A DNA stretch of 64,000 bases from Lachnospiraceae bacterium. GTDB lineage: Bacteria; Bacillota; Clostridia; Lachnospirales; Lachnospiraceae. Positions within the stretch are counted from its first letter, which is position 1. Every line of letters begins with the position of its first letter. Below the pieces are notes generated by a model that saw only the letters and a program-made list of their open reading frames with translations, was not told the DNA's origin and did no database searches. The stretch is from NCBI GenBank assembly GCA_029053015.1, contig JAIDHX010000036.1, forward strand, positions 124,001 through 188,000, in the 5' to 3' direction. A program made the translations under genes and the position numbers. Positions 1 to 12,123 of this stretch are shown piece after piece.

Positions 1-54
1 AACTCACACAATTCATAAGGAAACCAAGTAGTTTCCGGCGGGAAAGGAGAGACA

Positions 55-258
55 ATGGCAGATTCAGCGGAAAAGACGAAGAAGCAGAGCTTCTTTAAAA
101 ACGTTCAGATTGAATTTAAAAAGATTTCGTGGCCTGACAGGAAAACCATGTTCAAACAGTCCGTTGCGGTTGTTGCAATTTCACTTGTGGCAGGAGTCAT
201 CATTGCCATTATTGATGTTGCGGCTCAGTACGGTGTGAACTTCCTGACATCATTATAG
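55..258 (+). CDS. secE: Preprotein translocase subunit SecE
   Basis: 67-aa protein 'FFKNVQIEFKKISWPDRKTMFKQS' plus one C-terminal TM segment; immediately upstream of nusG. Confidence 0.95.
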   Translation: MADSAEKTKKQSFFKNVQIEFKKISWPDRKTMFKQSVAVVAISLVAGVIIAIIDVAAQYGVNFLTSL

Positions 259-272
259 GCAGGGGGGATTGT

Positions 273-791
273 ATGGCAGAGGCAAATTGGTATGTAGTGC
301 ACACATACTCCGGATACGAAAACAAGGTGAAAGCCAATATCGAGAAAACCATTGAGAACAATAAGCATCTTGCGGAAGAGATTCTGGAAGTGAGGGTTCC
401 CCTGCAGGACGTTGTGGAGATTAAGAACGGCGTCAAAAAGACGGTGCAGAAAAAAATGTTCCCCGGCTATGTTCTGATTAATATGGTAATGAATGACGAT
501 ACCTGGTATGTTGTCCGCAACACCAGAGGCGTAACCGGATTCGTGGGACCGGGAAGTAAGGCTGTGCCGCTGACGGAGGCAGAGATGAAGCCGCTCGGCA
601 TCAAGTTGGAAAATGTATCCATCGATTTTGGCGAAGGCGACAGCATTGCAGTTGTTGCAGGCGTATGGAAGGATACGGTTGGTGTTGTGCAGAAGCTTGA
701 TTATGGCAAGCAGACGGCCACCATCAATGTAGAGCTGTTTGGCAGGGAAACACCTGTTGAGATAGGCTTTGCAGAAGTAAGAAAGCTGTAA
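273..791 (+). CDS. nusG: Transcription termination/antitermination protein NusG
   Basis: 'WYVVHTYSGYENKVKANIEKTI...MFPGYVLINM...VRNTRGVTGFVG' NGN domain plus KOW; conserved synteny. Confidence 0.98.
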   Translation: MAEANWYVVHTYSGYENKVKANIEKTIENNKHLAEEILEVRVPLQDVVEIKNGVKKTVQKKMFPGYVLINMVMNDDTWYVVRNTRGVTGFVGPGSKAVPLTEAEMKPLGIKLENVSIDFGEGDSIAVVAGVWKDTVGVVQKLDYGKQTATINVELFGRETPVEIGFAEVRKL

Positions 792-948
792 ACAGCAGAA
801 AAACGGTATTCTCTGACGGGGACGGGGTATCTTCCCAAGCCGGCAGATAATATAGGCAGCAACAAAGTGCATTTTTTCGAAAATGCACCGTGGGAGTTCT
901 GCAGATGACTGCGGGACGCCAAACTACCACATTATAGGAGGTGCCATT

Positions 949-1374
949 ATGGCAAAGAAAGTAGAAGGATATATCAAGTTACAGATTCCTGCCGGCAAAG
1001 CAACACCGGCTCCGCCTGTTGGTCCTGCACTGGGACAGCACGGCGTAAACATCGTTGAATTTACAAAGCAGTTCAACGCAAGGACAGCAGATAAGGGCGA
1101 CGTAATCATCCCTGTTGTCATCACCGTATATGCAGACAGAAGCTTCAGCTTTATTACAAAGACTCCGCCTGCTGCAGTACTTTTAAAGAAGGCATGTAAC
1201 ATCAAGTCCGGTTCGGGCGTGCCCAATAAAACCAAGGTAGCAACCATCTCCAAGGCAAAGGTTCAGGAGATTGCAGAGATGAAGATGCCGGATTTGAATG
1301 CGGCAAGCCTTGAGGCAGCTATGAGCATGATAGCCGGAACTGCAAGAAGTATGGGTATTGTAGTAGAGGATTAA
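949..1374 (+). CDS. rplK: 50S ribosomal protein L11 (start moved to ATG 949)
   Basis: '[35 protein letters not shown]'; RBS aggagg upstream of 949. Confidence 0.97.
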   Translation: MAKKVEGYIKLQIPAGKATPAPPVGPALGQHGVNIVEFTKQFNARTADKGDVIIPVVITVYADRSFSFITKTPPAAVLLKKACNIKSGSGVPNKTKVATISKAKVQEIAEMKMPDLNAASLEAAMSMIAGTARSMGIVVED

Positions 1375-1450
1375 TGCCGTAGTGGCAAAGTAGCTGAAAA
1401 CAGAACTGGGAGACAGGAAACTGTCGTTGGAACCATAGGAGGATTTTATA

Positions 1451-2140
1451 ATGAAGCATGGTAAGAAATATAGCGAAGCTGCCAAACTGGTAGATCGCAC
1501 AACATTTTATGAGACAGCAGATGCAATCGCTCTGGTAAAGAAGACGGCAACTGCAAAATTTGATGAGACAATCGAAGTGCATATCAGAACCGGCTGTGAC
1601 GGACGTCATGCAGAGCAGCAGGTTCGTGGTGCGGTAGTGCTTCCCAACGGAACAGGTAAGACGGTTAAGGTGCTGGTTTTTGCAAAGGGCGACAAGGTTG
1701 CCGAAGCAGAAGCAGCAGGTGCAGATTATGTTGGCGGCGACGAGCTTGTGCCGAAGATTCAGAACGACGGATTTCTGGATTTTGACGTAGTAGTAGCAAC
1801 TCCTGATATGATGGGTGTTGTTGGACGTCTTGGTAAAGTGCTCGGTCCCAAAGGCTTGATGCCCAACCCCAAGGCCGGAACCGTAACCATGGATGTAACC
1901 AAGGCAATTAACGATATCAAAGCTGGTAAGATTGAGTACAGGCTTGACAAGGCAAATATCATCCATGTGCCGGTGGGCAAGGCTTCCTTTACGGAGCAGC
2001 AGCTTCAGGAAAACTTCGATGCGCTTATCGAGGCAATCATAAAGGCAAGACCTTCCGCATTGAAGGGACAGTACCTGAGAAGCGTTACTTTGACTTCCAC
2101 GATGGGACCCGGCGTAAAGGTCAGCGTTGCAAAGTTCTAG
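1451..2140 (+). CDS. rplA: 50S ribosomal protein L1
   Basis: '[16 protein letters not shown]...[19 protein letters not shown]'. Confidence 0.98.
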   Translation: MKHGKKYSEAAKLVDRTTFYETADAIALVKKTATAKFDETIEVHIRTGCDGRHAEQQVRGAVVLPNGTGKTVKVLVFAKGDKVAEAEAAGADYVGGDELVPKIQNDGFLDFDVVVATPDMMGVVGRLGKVLGPKGLMPNPKAGTVTMDVTKAINDIKAGKIEYRLDKANIIHVPVGKASFTEQQLQENFDALIEAIIKARPSALKGQYLRSVTLTSTMGPGVKVSVAKF

Positions 2141-2141
2141 C

Positions 2142-2170
2142 TTGACAGGCAGCGGTTCCTGTGATATTCT
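2142..2170 (+). promoter_or_regulatory. Putative sigma-A promoter of rplJL operon
   Basis: TTGACA (2142-2147), 17-bp spacer, TATTCT (2165-2170), just after the rplA stop. Confidence 0.7.
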
Positions 2171-2175
2171 ATACA

Positions 2176-2425
2176 AGGTTTTAAAGGAAGATTTTCCTTT
2201 AAATATATTGCCGAAGACAGTAGGTCCCGAAGTCTGCTTCGCGAACCGCGCAGATGGCGTCATTTGTGCGAACGCGGCGGAAGAAGGGGTAAGGAACAAC
2301 GCCTACCGAGGAAAGAGTTTGGATTTGAGACTTTCTGCCCTCCTGTCTTCAGGAGGGCTTCTCTTATATAAGGCTCCTTTCGGCAGGGAAGCAATTCCCA
2401 CAATATTCTATAAGGAGGTAAAGAA
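2176..2425 (+). ncRNA. L10 leader (ribosomal protein autoregulatory leader) with terminator-like hairpin
   Basis: ~250-nt structured leader upstream of rplJ; hairpin CCCTCCTGtcttCAGGAGGG then U-rich tract near 2338-2366. Confidence 0.75.
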
Positions 2426-3046
2426 ATGGCAAAGGTTGAATTAAAACAGCCCATTGTACAGGAGATTTCTGAGCGTATCAAGGATGCACAGTCTGTTGTG
2501 CTGGTTGACCCCAGAGGACTTACTGTAGAGCAGGATACACAGCTTCGCCGTGCATTGAGGGAAGCCGGAGTAGTCTACAAGGTTTATAAAAATACCATGA
2601 TGAATTTTGCATTCAAGGATACGGACTTTGAAGGACTTTCCAAATATCTCGAAGGCCCCAGCGCGATGGCAGTATCTTCCACAGACGCAACTGCGCCCGC
2701 AAGAGAGCTTGCAAAGTTTGCAAAGACGGCTGACAAGCTGGAAATCAAGGGCGGTGTTGTAGAAGGAACGCTGTATGATGCAGCAGGCATCGCAAGCATT
2801 GCAAGTATTCCGGCAAGGGAAGAACTTATTTCCAGACTGCTTGGAAGCTTACAGGCTCCTATCACAAACTTCGCACGCGTTATGAATCAGTTGGCTGAAA
2901 AAGGCGGCGCAGCAGCGGTAGAAGCAGCCCCGGCAGAGGAAGCACCCGCAGCAGAAGCGGAAGCTCCCGCGGAAGAGGCACCTGCAGCAGAGGCCCCGGC
3001 AGAGGAAGCGCCTGCAGCAGAAGCAGAGGCTCCCGCAGCAGAATAA
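2426..3046 (+). CDS. rplJ: 50S ribosomal protein L10 with Ala/Glu/Pro-rich C-terminal tail
   Basis: 'MAKVELKQPIVQEISERIKDAQSVVLVDPRGLTVEQDTQLRRALREAGVVYKVYKNTMM'. Confidence 0.97.
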   Translation: MAKVELKQPIVQEISERIKDAQSVVLVDPRGLTVEQDTQLRRALREAGVVYKVYKNTMMNFAFKDTDFEGLSKYLEGPSAMAVSSTDATAPARELAKFAKTADKLEIKGGVVEGTLYDAAGIASIASIPAREELISRLLGSLQAPITNFARVMNQLAEKGGAAAVEAAPAEEAPAAEAEAPAEEAPAAEAPAEEAPAAEAEAPAAE

Positions 3047-3126
3047 TCTGCCGCGAAGGCTTAACGGGTGACAAACCCGAAACGAAAACAAACTATTGAA
3101 AATTATCATTAACGGAGGGAATAAAA

Positions 3127-3504
3127 ATGGCTAAATTAACAGCTCAGGAACTTATCGATGCAGTAAAAGAGTTGACTGTACTTGAATTAAATGAATTGGT
3201 AAAAGCTTGTGAAGAAGAGTTCGGCGTATCCGCAGCAGCAGGCGTTGTTGTTGCAGCAGCAGGCCCCGGCGCAGGCGCAGAAGTAGAAGAGAAGACCGAG
3301 TTTGACGTAGAGCTTACTGAAATCGGTGCTGAAAAGGTTAAGGTTATCAAGGTAGTTCGTGAAATTACCGGTCTTGGCCTGAAGGAAGCAAAGGACCTTG
3401 TTGAAGGCGCACCTAAGGCAGTAAAGGAAGGCGTTTCTAAGGACGAAGCTGAAGAAGTTAAGAAGAAACTGGAAGAAGTTGGCGCAAAGGTTACTCTGAA
3501 GTAA
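3127..3504 (+). CDS. rplL: 50S ribosomal protein L7/L12
   Basis: '[36 protein letters not shown]...[44 protein letters not shown]'. Confidence 0.99.
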   Translation: MAKLTAQELIDAVKELTVLELNELVKACEEEFGVSAAAGVVVAAAGPGAGAEVEEKTEFDVELTEIGAEKVKVIKVVREITGLGLKEAKDLVEGAPKAVKEGVSKDEAEEVKKKLEEVGAKVTLK

Positions 3505-3540
3505 TTGCGGCGTTACGTCTGAAAAAGTTAAGGAATATGC

Positions 3541-3592
3541 AAAAGTGCTGTGGAAGCTTACGGATTAAGAGCCACGGCACTTTTTCTTTACG
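3541..3592 (+). terminator. Intrinsic terminator after rplL
   Basis: GTGCTGTGG ... CCACGGCAC followed by TTTTTCTTT. Confidence 0.7.
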
Positions 3593-3668
3593 GGGAAGGA
3601 GGCTGCGGCGGGGGCACTTACAGAAGGCCACGGGAGGGTTACGGCGGGGGACGCCCGAGTGGCAGTCT

Positions 3669-3771
3669 GTTCCCAAGGAGCCGCGCTCTCGCTCGAAAAA
3701 AAGCGTAGTGGTACTAAGCTCGAAAGAACCTCGCTAAGTACCAACGCTTTTTAACGGGCTCCTTCGGGAAC
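3669..3771 (+). repeat. Inverted-terminus palindromic repeat, copy 1
   Basis: GTTCCCAAGGAGCC...GGCTCCTTCGGGAAC termini; internal dyad GGTACTAAGC/GCTAAGTACC; related to copy 2 in inverted orientation. Confidence 0.8.
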
Positions 3772-4018
3772 AGCCTGCCCCTCGGGCTGTCACCGGCCGG
3801 AAGCAGCGTGCGGCGATTCGGCTGCGCCTCCGCCGCAAGGCGCTTTGGGGATAAGGCCGCGATGGCGACGTTGCGCACCACCCAAAGATTGCGTATGCGT
3901 ACGCCTTTGCTATTTTACGCTCTCCGCCTTTGCGGCGGCTTGCCGCCTCGCAAATGTGGAGAGCGCTGAGACGGCGCGGTAGCGATGCGATAGCCGGCGA
4001 CAGCCCGTACAGCAAGCG

Positions 4019-4123
4019 GTTCCCGAAGGAGCCCTTTAAAAAACGTCAGCGCTTAGCGAGGTCCCTCACGAGCTTAGCGTCTGCTACGTTTTTTGCTGAG
4101 CGAGAGCGCGGCTCCTTGGGAAC
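4019..4123 (-). repeat. Inverted-terminus palindromic repeat, copy 2 (inverted relative to copy 1)
   Basis: GTTCCCGAAGGAGCC...GGCTCCTTGGGAAC; reverse complement aligns along copy 1. Confidence 0.8.
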
Positions 4124-4204
4124 CGCTTGCTGCACGGGCGTCCCCTGCCATATCCCTCTTCGCGACTATCTGCAAACCAAATAGAGCCACCGCAAAAAAA
4201 ATCC

Positions 4205-4233
4205 TTGACTCCTTTTCCAATTTGTAGTAATAT
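4205..4233 (+). promoter_or_regulatory. Putative sigma-A promoter upstream of rpoB
   Basis: TTGACT (4205-4210), 17-bp spacer, TAATAT (4228-4233). Confidence 0.65.
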
Positions 4234-4321
4234 GGATAGTGCACTATTGTGGTGTGTTATGTCTATTTTGCGTGTGAAATACCGGTAGAATAGGGTTAAA
4301 ATCATATAAGAACGGGGTGAA

Positions 4322-7300
4322 ATGTCAATGGAAAAAAACAGAATACGTCCCATTGCCGCAGGCAAAAACATACGTATGAGTTATTCACGACAAAAAGAGG
4401 TTTTGGAAATGCCTAATCTGATTGAAGTCCAGAAGGACTCCTATCAGTGGTTTTTGAAAGAAGGCCTGAAAGAGGTATTTGACGACATCTCTCCGATCGC
4501 GGATTACAGCGGTTCCCTGAGTCTGGAATTCGTGGATTTTGAATTGTGTGAAAAAGATGTAAAGTATTCGATTGAAGAATGCAAGGAGCGGGATGCCAAT
4601 TACGCGGCTCCTCTCAAAGTAAAGGTGCGTCTGTACAACAAGGAAAAGGAAGAAATCAGCGAGCATGAGATTTTTATGGGCGATCTTCCCCTGATGACGG
4701 AGACCGGAACCTTTATCATCAACGGTGCAGAGCGTGTTATCGTAAGCCAGTTGGTGCGTTCTCCCGGAATCTACTATGCTATCGGACATGACAAAATCGG
4801 AAAGAGACTGTTTTCCTGTACCGTAATTCCCAACCGCGGCGCGTGGCTGGAGTATGAGACAGATTCCAACGATGTTTTCTATGTACGTGTGGACAGAACC
4901 AGAAAAGTACCCATTACCGTTCTTATCAGGGCGCTTGGCATCGGCACCAATGATGAAATCCGTGAGGTGTTTGGTGATGAGCCCAAGATAGAGGCAAGCT
5001 TTACAAAGGACACTTCTGAGAATTATCAGGAGGGTCTGCTTGAGCTGTACAAGAAAATCCGTCCCGGCGAGCCTTTGAGCGTGGAAAGTGCGGAGAGCCT
5101 TATCAACGCTATGTTCTTTGACCCCAGAAGATATGATTTGGCGAAAGTCGGCAGATATAAATTCAATAAAAAGCTGTCCCTCAGAAACAGAATCAGAAAT
5201 CAGGTTTTGGCGGCGGATGTTGTGGACCCTTCCACAGGCGAGGTTCTCGCAGCGGCGGGCACGACGGTGAGCGCAGAACTGGCTGACGACATCCAGAATT
5301 CTGCTGTGCCTTTCGTGTATGTGCAGACAGAGGAGCGCAATGTCAAGGTGCTGTCCAATATGATGGTAGATATCCGTCACTTTGTGGACTGCAATCCCAG
5401 AGAACTGGGCGTTACGGAGAGGGTATACTATCCGGTTCTTGCACAGATTCTCGAAGAGTTTTCTGAGGATGCAGAGGCGCTTGCCGAAGCAATCCGGAAA
5501 AATGTGCATGAGTTAATTCCGAAGCATATTACAAAGGAAGATATTTTTGCTTCCATTAATTATAACATTCATCTGGAGTACGGTCTGGGCAATGGTGACG
5601 ATATTGACCACCTTGGCAACAGACGTATCCGTGCGGTTGGTGAGCTTTTACAGAACCAGTACCGCATCGGTCTTTCCAGAATGGAGAGAGTGGTAAGGGA
5701 GAGAATGACGACGCATGACACGGAAGAGGTGTCACCGCAGTCCCTGATTAATATCAAGCCCGTTACCGCAGCCGTAAAGGAGTTCTTTGGTTCTTCACAG
5801 CTTTCACAGTTTATGGACCAGAACAATCCTCTGGGCGAGCTGACACACAAGAGACGTCTGTCGGCGTTAGGACCCGGCGGTCTTTCCAGAGAGCGTGCCG
5901 GATTTGAGGTTCGTGACGTACATTACTCCCACTATGGCAGGATGTGCCCGATTGAGACGCCTGAAGGTCCCAACATCGGTCTGATCAACTCACTGGCAAG
6001 CTATGCGCGAATCAATGAGTATGGTTTTGTGGAAGCGCCCTATCGTGTGATTGATAAATCCGATCCGACGAATCCCCGTGTTACCGACGAAGTTGTCTAT
6101 ATGACGGCGGATGAAGAGGACAATTACCATGTAGCGCAGGCGAATGAGGCGCTGGACGAGAAAGGACATTTTGTCCGTAATTCCGTATCCGGACGTTACC
6201 GCGCTGAGACGCAGGAATATCCCAAGGCGATGTTTGATTATATGGACGTGTCGCCTAAGATGGTATTTTCCGTGGCTACGGCGTTGATTCCTTTCCTTGA
6301 AAATGACGATGCGAACCGTGCGCTGATGGGTTCCAACATGCAGCGTCAGGCAGTTCCCCTTCTGGTGACGGAAGCACCGGTAGTAGGAACCGGTATGGAG
6401 CCGAAGGTTGCAGTTGACTCCGGTGTCTGCGTGATTGCGAAAAAAGCAGGTACCATCACTTATGTATCTTCCAATCTGATCAAGATTACCTATGACGACG
6501 GGGAGAAGGAGGAATTCCGTCTTTCCAAGTTTACGAGAAGTAACCAGAGCAACTGCTACAACCAGAAGCCGATTGTATTTAAGGGAGACCATGTCGCAGA
6601 GGGACAGGTGATTGCAGACGGTCCGTCCACTTCCGAAGGTGAGCTGGCACTGGGCAAGAATCCGCTGATTGGATTTATGACCTGGGAAGGCTACAACTAC
6701 GAGGACGCCGTACTGTTAAGCGAGAGACTGGTGCAGGAGGATGTTTATACCTCTGTGCACATTGAAGAATATGAGGCGGAAGCCCGTGACACCAAATTAG
6801 GGCCCGAGGAAATCACGAGGGACGTTCCGGGCGTTGGTGACGATGCCTTAAAGGATTTGGACGACAGGGGCATTATCCGTATCGGTGCAGAAGTGCGCGC
6901 CGGTGATATTTTGGTAGGCAAGGTGACGCCCAAGGGAGAAACCGAGCTTACGGCAGAAGAAAGACTTCTGCGTGCTATTTTCGGCGAAAAGGCGAGAGAA
7001 GTAAGGGATACTTCCCTGAAGGTTCCTCACGGCGAATATGGTATTGTTGTGGACGCCAAGGTGTTTACAAGGGAAAACAGTGATGAACTGTCCCCCGGCG
7101 TCAATCAGGCAGTCCGCATTTACATTGCACAGAAGAGAAAGATTTCCGTAGGTGACAAGATGGCAGGCCGTCATGGTAATAAGGGTGTTGTTTCCCGTGT
7201 GCTTCCTGTGGAGGATATGCCCTATCTGCCCAACGGACGCCCGCTTGACATCGTGTTAAATCCGCTCGGCGTGCCTTCCCGTATGAACATTGGACAGGTA

Positions 7301-8182
7301 CTGGAAATCCATCTGTCCCTGGCTGCAAAGGCGCTCGGCTTTAATGTGGCAACGCCTGTATTTGACGGTGCCAACGAGCAGGATATCATGGATACGCTGG
7401 ATTTGGCGAACGATTATGTCAATCTGGAGTGGGAAGAGTTTGAGAAAAAGCATGGTGCGGAGCTGCTGCCTGAGGTATTGCAGTACTTATCGGACAACAG
7501 AGAGCACAGAAAGCTTTGGAAGGGCGTTCCGATTTCAAGGGATGGTAAGGTAAGACTGCGCGACGGCAGAACCGGAGAGTATTTTGACGGACCGGTTACC
7601 ATTGGTCACATGCACTACTTAAAACTCCACCATCTGGTAGACGACAAGATCCATGCGCGTTCCACGGGACCGTACAGTCTGGTTACGCAGCAGCCTCTGG
7701 GTGGTAAAGCACAGTTCGGCGGACAGCGTTTCGGTGAGATGGAGGTTTGGGCGCTCGAGGCATACGGTGCATCCTATACGCTTCAGGAAATTCTGACAGT
7801 GAAGTCCGATGATGTGGTGGGACGTGTCAAGACCTACGAAGCAATCATCAAGGGCGACAATATTCCTGAACCCGGTATTCCGGAATCCTTCAAGGTTCTG
7901 CTCAAGGAACTGCAGGCACTCGGTCTGGATGTAAGGGTATTGCGCGAGGACAACACGGAAGTTGAAATCATGGAAAGCGTGGATTACAGCGATACCGATT
8001 ACCGGTATGAAATTGAAGGTGACAGAAAAGACTACGATGACTATGAAAAGAATTCTCTTGATGAATTCGGTTATCAGCAGCAGGAGTTTGACGACGACGG
8101 CGAGCTGATAAGCGCGGACGACGATTTCGAGGAGGAATTTGGCGAAGACGAAGTTCTTGTAGATGAGCTGGACGAATTCTAA
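4322..8182 (+). CDS. rpoB: DNA-directed RNA polymerase subunit beta
   Basis: '[67 protein letters not shown]' Rif region; full length. Confidence 0.99.
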   Translation: MSMEKNRIRPIAAGKNIRMSYSRQKEVLEMPNLIEVQKDSYQWFLKEGLKEVFDDISPIADYSGSLSLEFVDFELCEKDVKYSIEECKERDANYAAPLKVKVRLYNKEKEEISEHEIFMGDLPLMTETGTFIINGAERVIVSQLVRSPGIYYAIGHDKIGKRLFSCTVIPNRGAWLEYETDSNDVFYVRVDRTRKVPITVLIRALGIGTNDEIREVFGDEPKIEASFTKDTSENYQEGLLELYKKIRPGEPLSVESAESLINAMFFDPRRYDLAKVGRYKFNKKLSLRNRIRNQVLAADVVDPSTGEVLAAAGTTVSAELADDIQNSAVPFVYVQTEERNVKVLSNMMVDIRHFVDCNPRELGVTERVYYPVLAQILEEFSEDAEALAEAIRKNVHELIPKHITKEDIFASINYNIHLEYGLGNGDDIDHLGNRRIRAVGELLQNQYRIGLSRMERVVRERMTTHDTEEVSPQSLINIKPVTAAVKEFFGSSQLSQFMDQNNPLGELTHKRRLSALGPGGLSRERAGFEVRDVHYSHYGRMCPIETPEGPNIGLINSLASYARINEYGFVEAPYRVIDKSDPTNPRVTDEVVYMTADEEDNYHVAQANEALDEKGHFVRNSVSGRYRAETQEYPKAMFDYMDVSPKMVFSVATALIPFLENDDANRALMGSNMQRQAVPLLVTEAPVVGTGMEPKVAVDSGVCVIAKKAGTITYVSSNLIKITYDDGEKEEFRLSKFTRSNQSNCYNQKPIVFKGDHVAEGQVIADGPSTSEGELALGKNPLIGFMTWEGYNYEDAVLLSERLVQEDVYTSVHIEEYEAEARDTKLGPEEITRDVPGVGDDALKDLDDRGIIRIGAEVRAGDILVGKVTPKGETELTAEERLLRAIFGEKAREVRDTSLKVPHGEYGIVVDAKVFTRENSDELSPGVNQAVRIYIAQKRKISVGDKMAGRHGNKGVVSRVLPVEDMPYLPNGRPLDIVLNPLGVPSRMNIGQVLEIHLSLAAKALGFNVATPVFDGANEQDIMDTLDLANDYVNLEWEEFEKKHGAELLPEVLQYLSDNREHRKLWKGVPISRDGKVRLRDGRTGEYFDGPVTIGHMHYLKLHHLVDDKIHARSTGPYSLVTQQPLGGKAQFGGQRFGEMEVWALEAYGASYTLQEILTVKSDDVVGRVKTYEAIIKGDNIPEPGIPESFKVLLKELQALGLDVRVLREDNTEVEIMESVDYSDTDYRYEIEGDRKDYDDYEKNSLDEFGYQQQEFDDDGELISADDDFEEEFGEDEVLVDELDEF

Positions 8183-8214
8183 AATAGACTTTAGCATGGA
8201 AGGGAGTGCCATAG

Positions 8215-11200
8215 ATGTCGGAAATAAAAAATGAAGTGTATCAACCCATGACATTTGATGCCATTAAAATCGGTCTGGCTTCCCCTGAAAAAATCAGGGA
8301 GTGGTCAAGGGGCGAGGTCTTAAAGCCTGAGACTATCAATTACAGAACTTTAAAGCCTGAGAGAGACGGTTTGTTCTGTGAAAAGATTTTCGGGCCGAAC
8401 AAGGACTGGGAATGTCATTGCGGTAAATATAAGAAGATCAGGTATAAGGGCGTTGTCTGCGACCGCTGCGGCGTTGAGGTGACGAAGGCGAGCGTGCGCA
8501 GGGAGCGTATGGGACATATTGAACTGGCGGCTCCTGTTTCCCATATCTGGTATTTTAAGGGAATCCCCAGCCGTATGGGACTGATTCTTGATCTGTCACC
8601 CAGAGTGCTGGAGAAGGTGCTTTACTTTGCTTCCTATATTGTATTGGATGCAGGAAGTTCCAATCTGGAGTATAAGCAGATTCTCTCCGAAAAGGAATAT
8701 CAGGATGCAAGGGAAACCTGGGGCAACAAATTCCGCGTAGGAATGGGTGCGGAAGCAATCAAGGAGCTTTTGCAGGCGATTGATTTGGAGCTGGAAGCAG
8801 AGGAATTAAAGACCGGACTGAAAGAATCCACCGGACAGAAGCGCGCACGTATCATCAAGCGGCTTGAGGTGGTGGAGGCATTCCGTGAATCCGGCAACCA
8901 GCCGGAGTGGATGATTCTGGATGTCATACCGGTTATCCCGCCCGATATCCGTCCCATGGTACAGTTGGACGGCGGACGTTTTGCAACGTCTGATTTGAAT
9001 GATTTATACAGAAGAATTATCAACAGAAATAACCGTTTAAAGAGGCTTCTGGAGCTGGGCGCTCCCGATATCATTGTCCGCAATGAGAAGAGGATGCTGC
9101 AGGAGGCTGTGGATGCCCTGATTGACAACGGCAGGCGTGGACGTCCCGTGACAGGACCCGGCAACAGAGCGTTGAAGTCCCTGTCAGATATGTTAAAGGG
9201 TAAGTCAGGACGTTTCCGTCAGAACCTTCTGGGTAAGCGTGTGGACTACTCCGGACGTTCCGTTATCGTGGTTGGTCCTGAGTTAAAGATTTACCAGTGC
9301 GGTCTGCCCAAGGAGATGGCGATCGAGCTGTTTAAGCCCTTTGTGATGAAGGAGCTGGTGGCAAGAGGCATCAGCCAGAATATTAAAAATGCAAAGAAGC
9401 TGGTGGAGAGACTGGATACCAGCGTATGGGATGTGCTGGAAGAGGTAATCAAGGAGCATCCGGTTATGCTGAACCGTGCACCTACACTGCACAGACTTGG
9501 TATTCAGGCGTTCGAGCCGATTCTGGTAGAGGGTAAGGCAATTAAGCTGCATCCGTTGGTATGTACCGCGTTCAATGCCGACTTTGACGGCGACCAGATG
9601 GCGGTTCACCTTCCTTTGTCCGTGGAAGCACAGGCGGAGTGCCGTTTCCTGCTGCTCTCCCCGAACAACCTGTTAAAGCCTTCCGACGGCGGTCCCGTGG
9701 CGGTTCCGACGCAGGATATGGTGCTTGGTATCTACTATCTGACACAGGAGAGAGAGGGCGCTAAGGGCGAAGGCAAATATTTTAAGAATGTAAACGAAGC
9801 AATACTGGCATATGAGAATCAGGCAATCACCCTGCAGTCCCGCATCAAGGTAAGAGTTACCAAGAAGCGTGAGGACGGCGAAGAGGTTTCGGGTATTGTG
9901 GAGTCCACCTTGGGACGCTTTATCTTCAATGAAGTGCTTCCGCAGGATTTAGGCTTTGTGGACAGAAGCGACCCGGAGAATTTCTTAAAGCTGGAAGTTG
10001 ACTTCCATGTCGGCAAAAAGGGTCTGAAGCAGATTCTGGAAAAGGTAATCAACACCCACGGCGCATTCAAGAATGCGGAGGTGCTTGACTATATCAAGTC
10101 CATGGGCTACAAATACTCTACCAGAGCGGCGATGACCGTATCCATTTCCGATATGACGGTGCCTGCCGAGAAGCCCGAGCTGCTTGCACAGGCGCAGGCG
10201 ACGGTGGATAAGATTTCCACAAACTTCAGGCGCGGTCTCATCACCGAAGAGGAGAGATACCGTGCGGTGGTAGAGACGTGGAATGAGACGGATAAGGAGT
10301 TGACTGACAGGCTGATTGGCGGACTGGATAAGTACAACAACATCTTTATGATGTCTGACTCCGGTGCCCGTGGTTCCAATCAGCAGATTAAACAGCTTGC
10401 AGGTATGCGTGGTCTGATGGCAGATACCACCGGACGTACCATCGAGCTGCCCATCAAGTCAAACTTCCGTGAAGGACTGGACGTACTGGAATACTTTATG
10501 TCCGCTCACGGTGCAAGAAAGGGTCTGTCCGATACCGCGCTGCGTACCGCGGACTCCGGTTATCTGACCAGACGTATGGTTGACGTGTCACAGGAGCTTT
10601 CCATCAGGGAAATCGACTGCAGCGAAGGCAGGGCTGATATCCCGGGTATGTGGGTCAAAGCCTTTATGGATGGCAAGGAAACCATTGAGGGATTGAAGGA
10701 CAGAATCACAGGACGTGTTTCCTGTGAGGATATTTACGATAAAGATGGCAATATGATTGTAAAACACAACCATATGATTACGCCGAGCCGCGCTGCTAAA
10801 ATTTTGAGCGTCGGTGTAAATGCCGAGGGAGAGCCGATTGAAGAGGTCAAGATTCGTACCATTCTGACCTGCCGTTCCCATAACGGTATCTGTGCAAAGT
10901 GCTACGGCGCTAACATGGCAACCGGTGAGGCAGTACAGGTCGGCGAGGCGGTCGGCATCATTGCGGCACAGTCCATCGGTGAGCCCGGTACACAGCTTAC
11001 CATGCGTACCTTCCATACGGGCGGTGTTGCCGGTGACGATATCACACAGGGTCTTCCCCGTGTAGAGGAGCTTTTTGAGGCAAGAAAGCCGAAGGGTCTT
11101 GCGATTATATCGGAGTTTGCCGGAAGGGTTGAAATCCGCGACACGAAGAAAAAACGTGAAGTAGTTGTGACCAACGACGAGACCGGCGAGAGCAAGGCAT

Positions 11201-11907
11201 ACCTGATTCCTTACGGTTCCCGTATCAAGGTAGTGGACAGTCAGGTACTGGAAGCCGGCGATGAGCTGACAGAAGGTAGTGTCAATCCGCACGATTTGCT
11301 GAAAATCAAGGGTATTCGTGCCGTACAGGACTATATGCTTAGGGAAGTACAGCGTGTATACCGTCTGCAGGGCGTTGATATTGCCGACAAGCACATTGAA
11401 GTCATTGTGCGCCAGATGTTAAAGAAGATTCGCATTGAGAATAACGGCGATACCGAGTTCTTGCCCGGTACGCTGGTAGATGTACTGGACTTCGAAGAAA
11501 TGAACGAGCGGCTTGTTGCAGAAGGCAAAGAGCCGGCAGAAGGCAAGCAGGTTATGCTGGGTATCACCAAGGCAGCGCTTGCTACCAATTCCTTCCTGTC
11601 TGCAGCGTCCTTCCAGGAGACCACAAAGGTTCTGACGGAGGCGGCAATCAAGGGCAAAGTTGACCCGCTGATTGGTCTTAAGGAAAATGTTATTATCGGT
11701 AAGCTGATTCCTGTTGGTACAGGTATGAAGCGTTATCGCTCCACGCATTTGAGCACGGACGATGTCCTTGAGATTTCCGGCGACGATGAAATCAGCTTTA
11801 GCGATGAGGCTCCCGCCGAAGCGCTTATGGAGGAGGAAGTCATTTCCGCCGAAGAGCCTGTGGAGGAAGCAGAACCCGAAGAGGCAGAGTTGATTACAGA
11901 AGAATAA
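8215..11907 (+). CDS. rpoC: DNA-directed RNA polymerase subunit beta'
   Basis: Zn finger '[23 protein letters not shown]'; active site '[16 protein letters not shown]'. Confidence 0.99.
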   Translation: MSEIKNEVYQPMTFDAIKIGLASPEKIREWSRGEVLKPETINYRTLKPERDGLFCEKIFGPNKDWECHCGKYKKIRYKGVVCDRCGVEVTKASVRRERMGHIELAAPVSHIWYFKGIPSRMGLILDLSPRVLEKVLYFASYIVLDAGSSNLEYKQILSEKEYQDARETWGNKFRVGMGAEAIKELLQAIDLELEAEELKTGLKESTGQKRARIIKRLEVVEAFRESGNQPEWMILDVIPVIPPDIRPMVQLDGGRFATSDLNDLYRRIINRNNRLKRLLELGAPDIIVRNEKRMLQEAVDALIDNGRRGRPVTGPGNRALKSLSDMLKGKSGRFRQNLLGKRVDYSGRSVIVVGPELKIYQCGLPKEMAIELFKPFVMKELVARGISQNIKNAKKLVERLDTSVWDVLEEVIKEHPVMLNRAPTLHRLGIQAFEPILVEGKAIKLHPLVCTAFNADFDGDQMAVHLPLSVEAQAECRFLLLSPNNLLKPSDGGPVAVPTQDMVLGIYYLTQEREGAKGEGKYFKNVNEAILAYENQAITLQSRIKVRVTKKREDGEEVSGIVESTLGRFIFNEVLPQDLGFVDRSDPENFLKLEVDFHVGKKGLKQILEKVINTHGAFKNAEVLDYIKSMGYKYSTRAAMTVSISDMTVPAEKPELLAQAQATVDKISTNFRRGLITEEERYRAVVETWNETDKELTDRLIGGLDKYNNIFMMSDSGARGSNQQIKQLAGMRGLMADTTGRTIELPIKSNFREGLDVLEYFMSAHGARKGLSDTALRTADSGYLTRRMVDVSQELSIREIDCSEGRADIPGMWVKAFMDGKETIEGLKDRITGRVSCEDIYDKDGNMIVKHNHMITPSRAAKILSVGVNAEGEPIEEVKIRTILTCRSHNGICAKCYGANMATGEAVQVGEAVGIIAAQSIGEPGTQLTMRTFHTGGVAGDDITQGLPRVEELFEARKPKGLAIISEFAGRVEIRDTKKKREVVVTNDETGESKAYLIPYGSRIKVVDSQVLEAGDELTEGSVNPHDLLKIKGIRAVQDYMLREVQRVYRLQGVDIADKHIEVIVRQMLKKIRIENNGDTEFLPGTLVDVLDFEEMNERLVAEGKEPAEGKQVMLGITKAALATNSFLSAASFQETTKVLTEAAIKGKVDPLIGLKENVIIGKLIPVGTGMKRYRSTHLSTDDVLEISGDDEISFSDEAPAEALMEEEVISAEEPVEEAEPEEAELITEE

Positions 11908-11921
11908 AGCTTATATGCAAA

Positions 11922-11958
11922 AACGGTTTTGGTATCATTGCCAAAACCGTTTTTTTTC
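11922..11958 (+). terminator. Intrinsic terminator after rpoC
   Basis: AAAACGGTTTTGGTatcattgCCAAAACCGTTTTTTTT. Confidence 0.9.
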
Positions 11959-12123
11959 TTGCCGGCAGATAGAAAATCCGGTCCCAAAAGCTTTTATAGA
12001 GACAAACAGAAGCGGAAATACTGTGAACAAAAAAGAAAATATCGTGAACAAAATGGACAAGAATAAGGAGAAAACTTGTTACAAAAAAATGGGAATGATA
12101 TAATGAAAAAATAGTCAAAAATC

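Noticed and set aside
1319-2299. Minus-strand 326-aa ORF over rplA, and 25684-27051 (455 aa) over fusA
   Set aside because: Antisense to highly conserved genes; Cys/His/Leu-rich translation typical of shadow ORFs.
3537-4184. ORFs 3537-3737, 3734-4015 and 3930-4184 between rplL and rpoB
   Set aside because: They run through GC-rich inverted repeats and have repeat-derived, Arg-rich translations; better explained as non-coding repeat DNA.
4385-11987. Many long minus-strand and alternate-frame ORFs overlapping rpoB/rpoC (e.g. 4385-5509, 10588-11394)
   Set aside because: Shadow ORFs of strongly coding sequence; no recognisable protein features or independent RBS.
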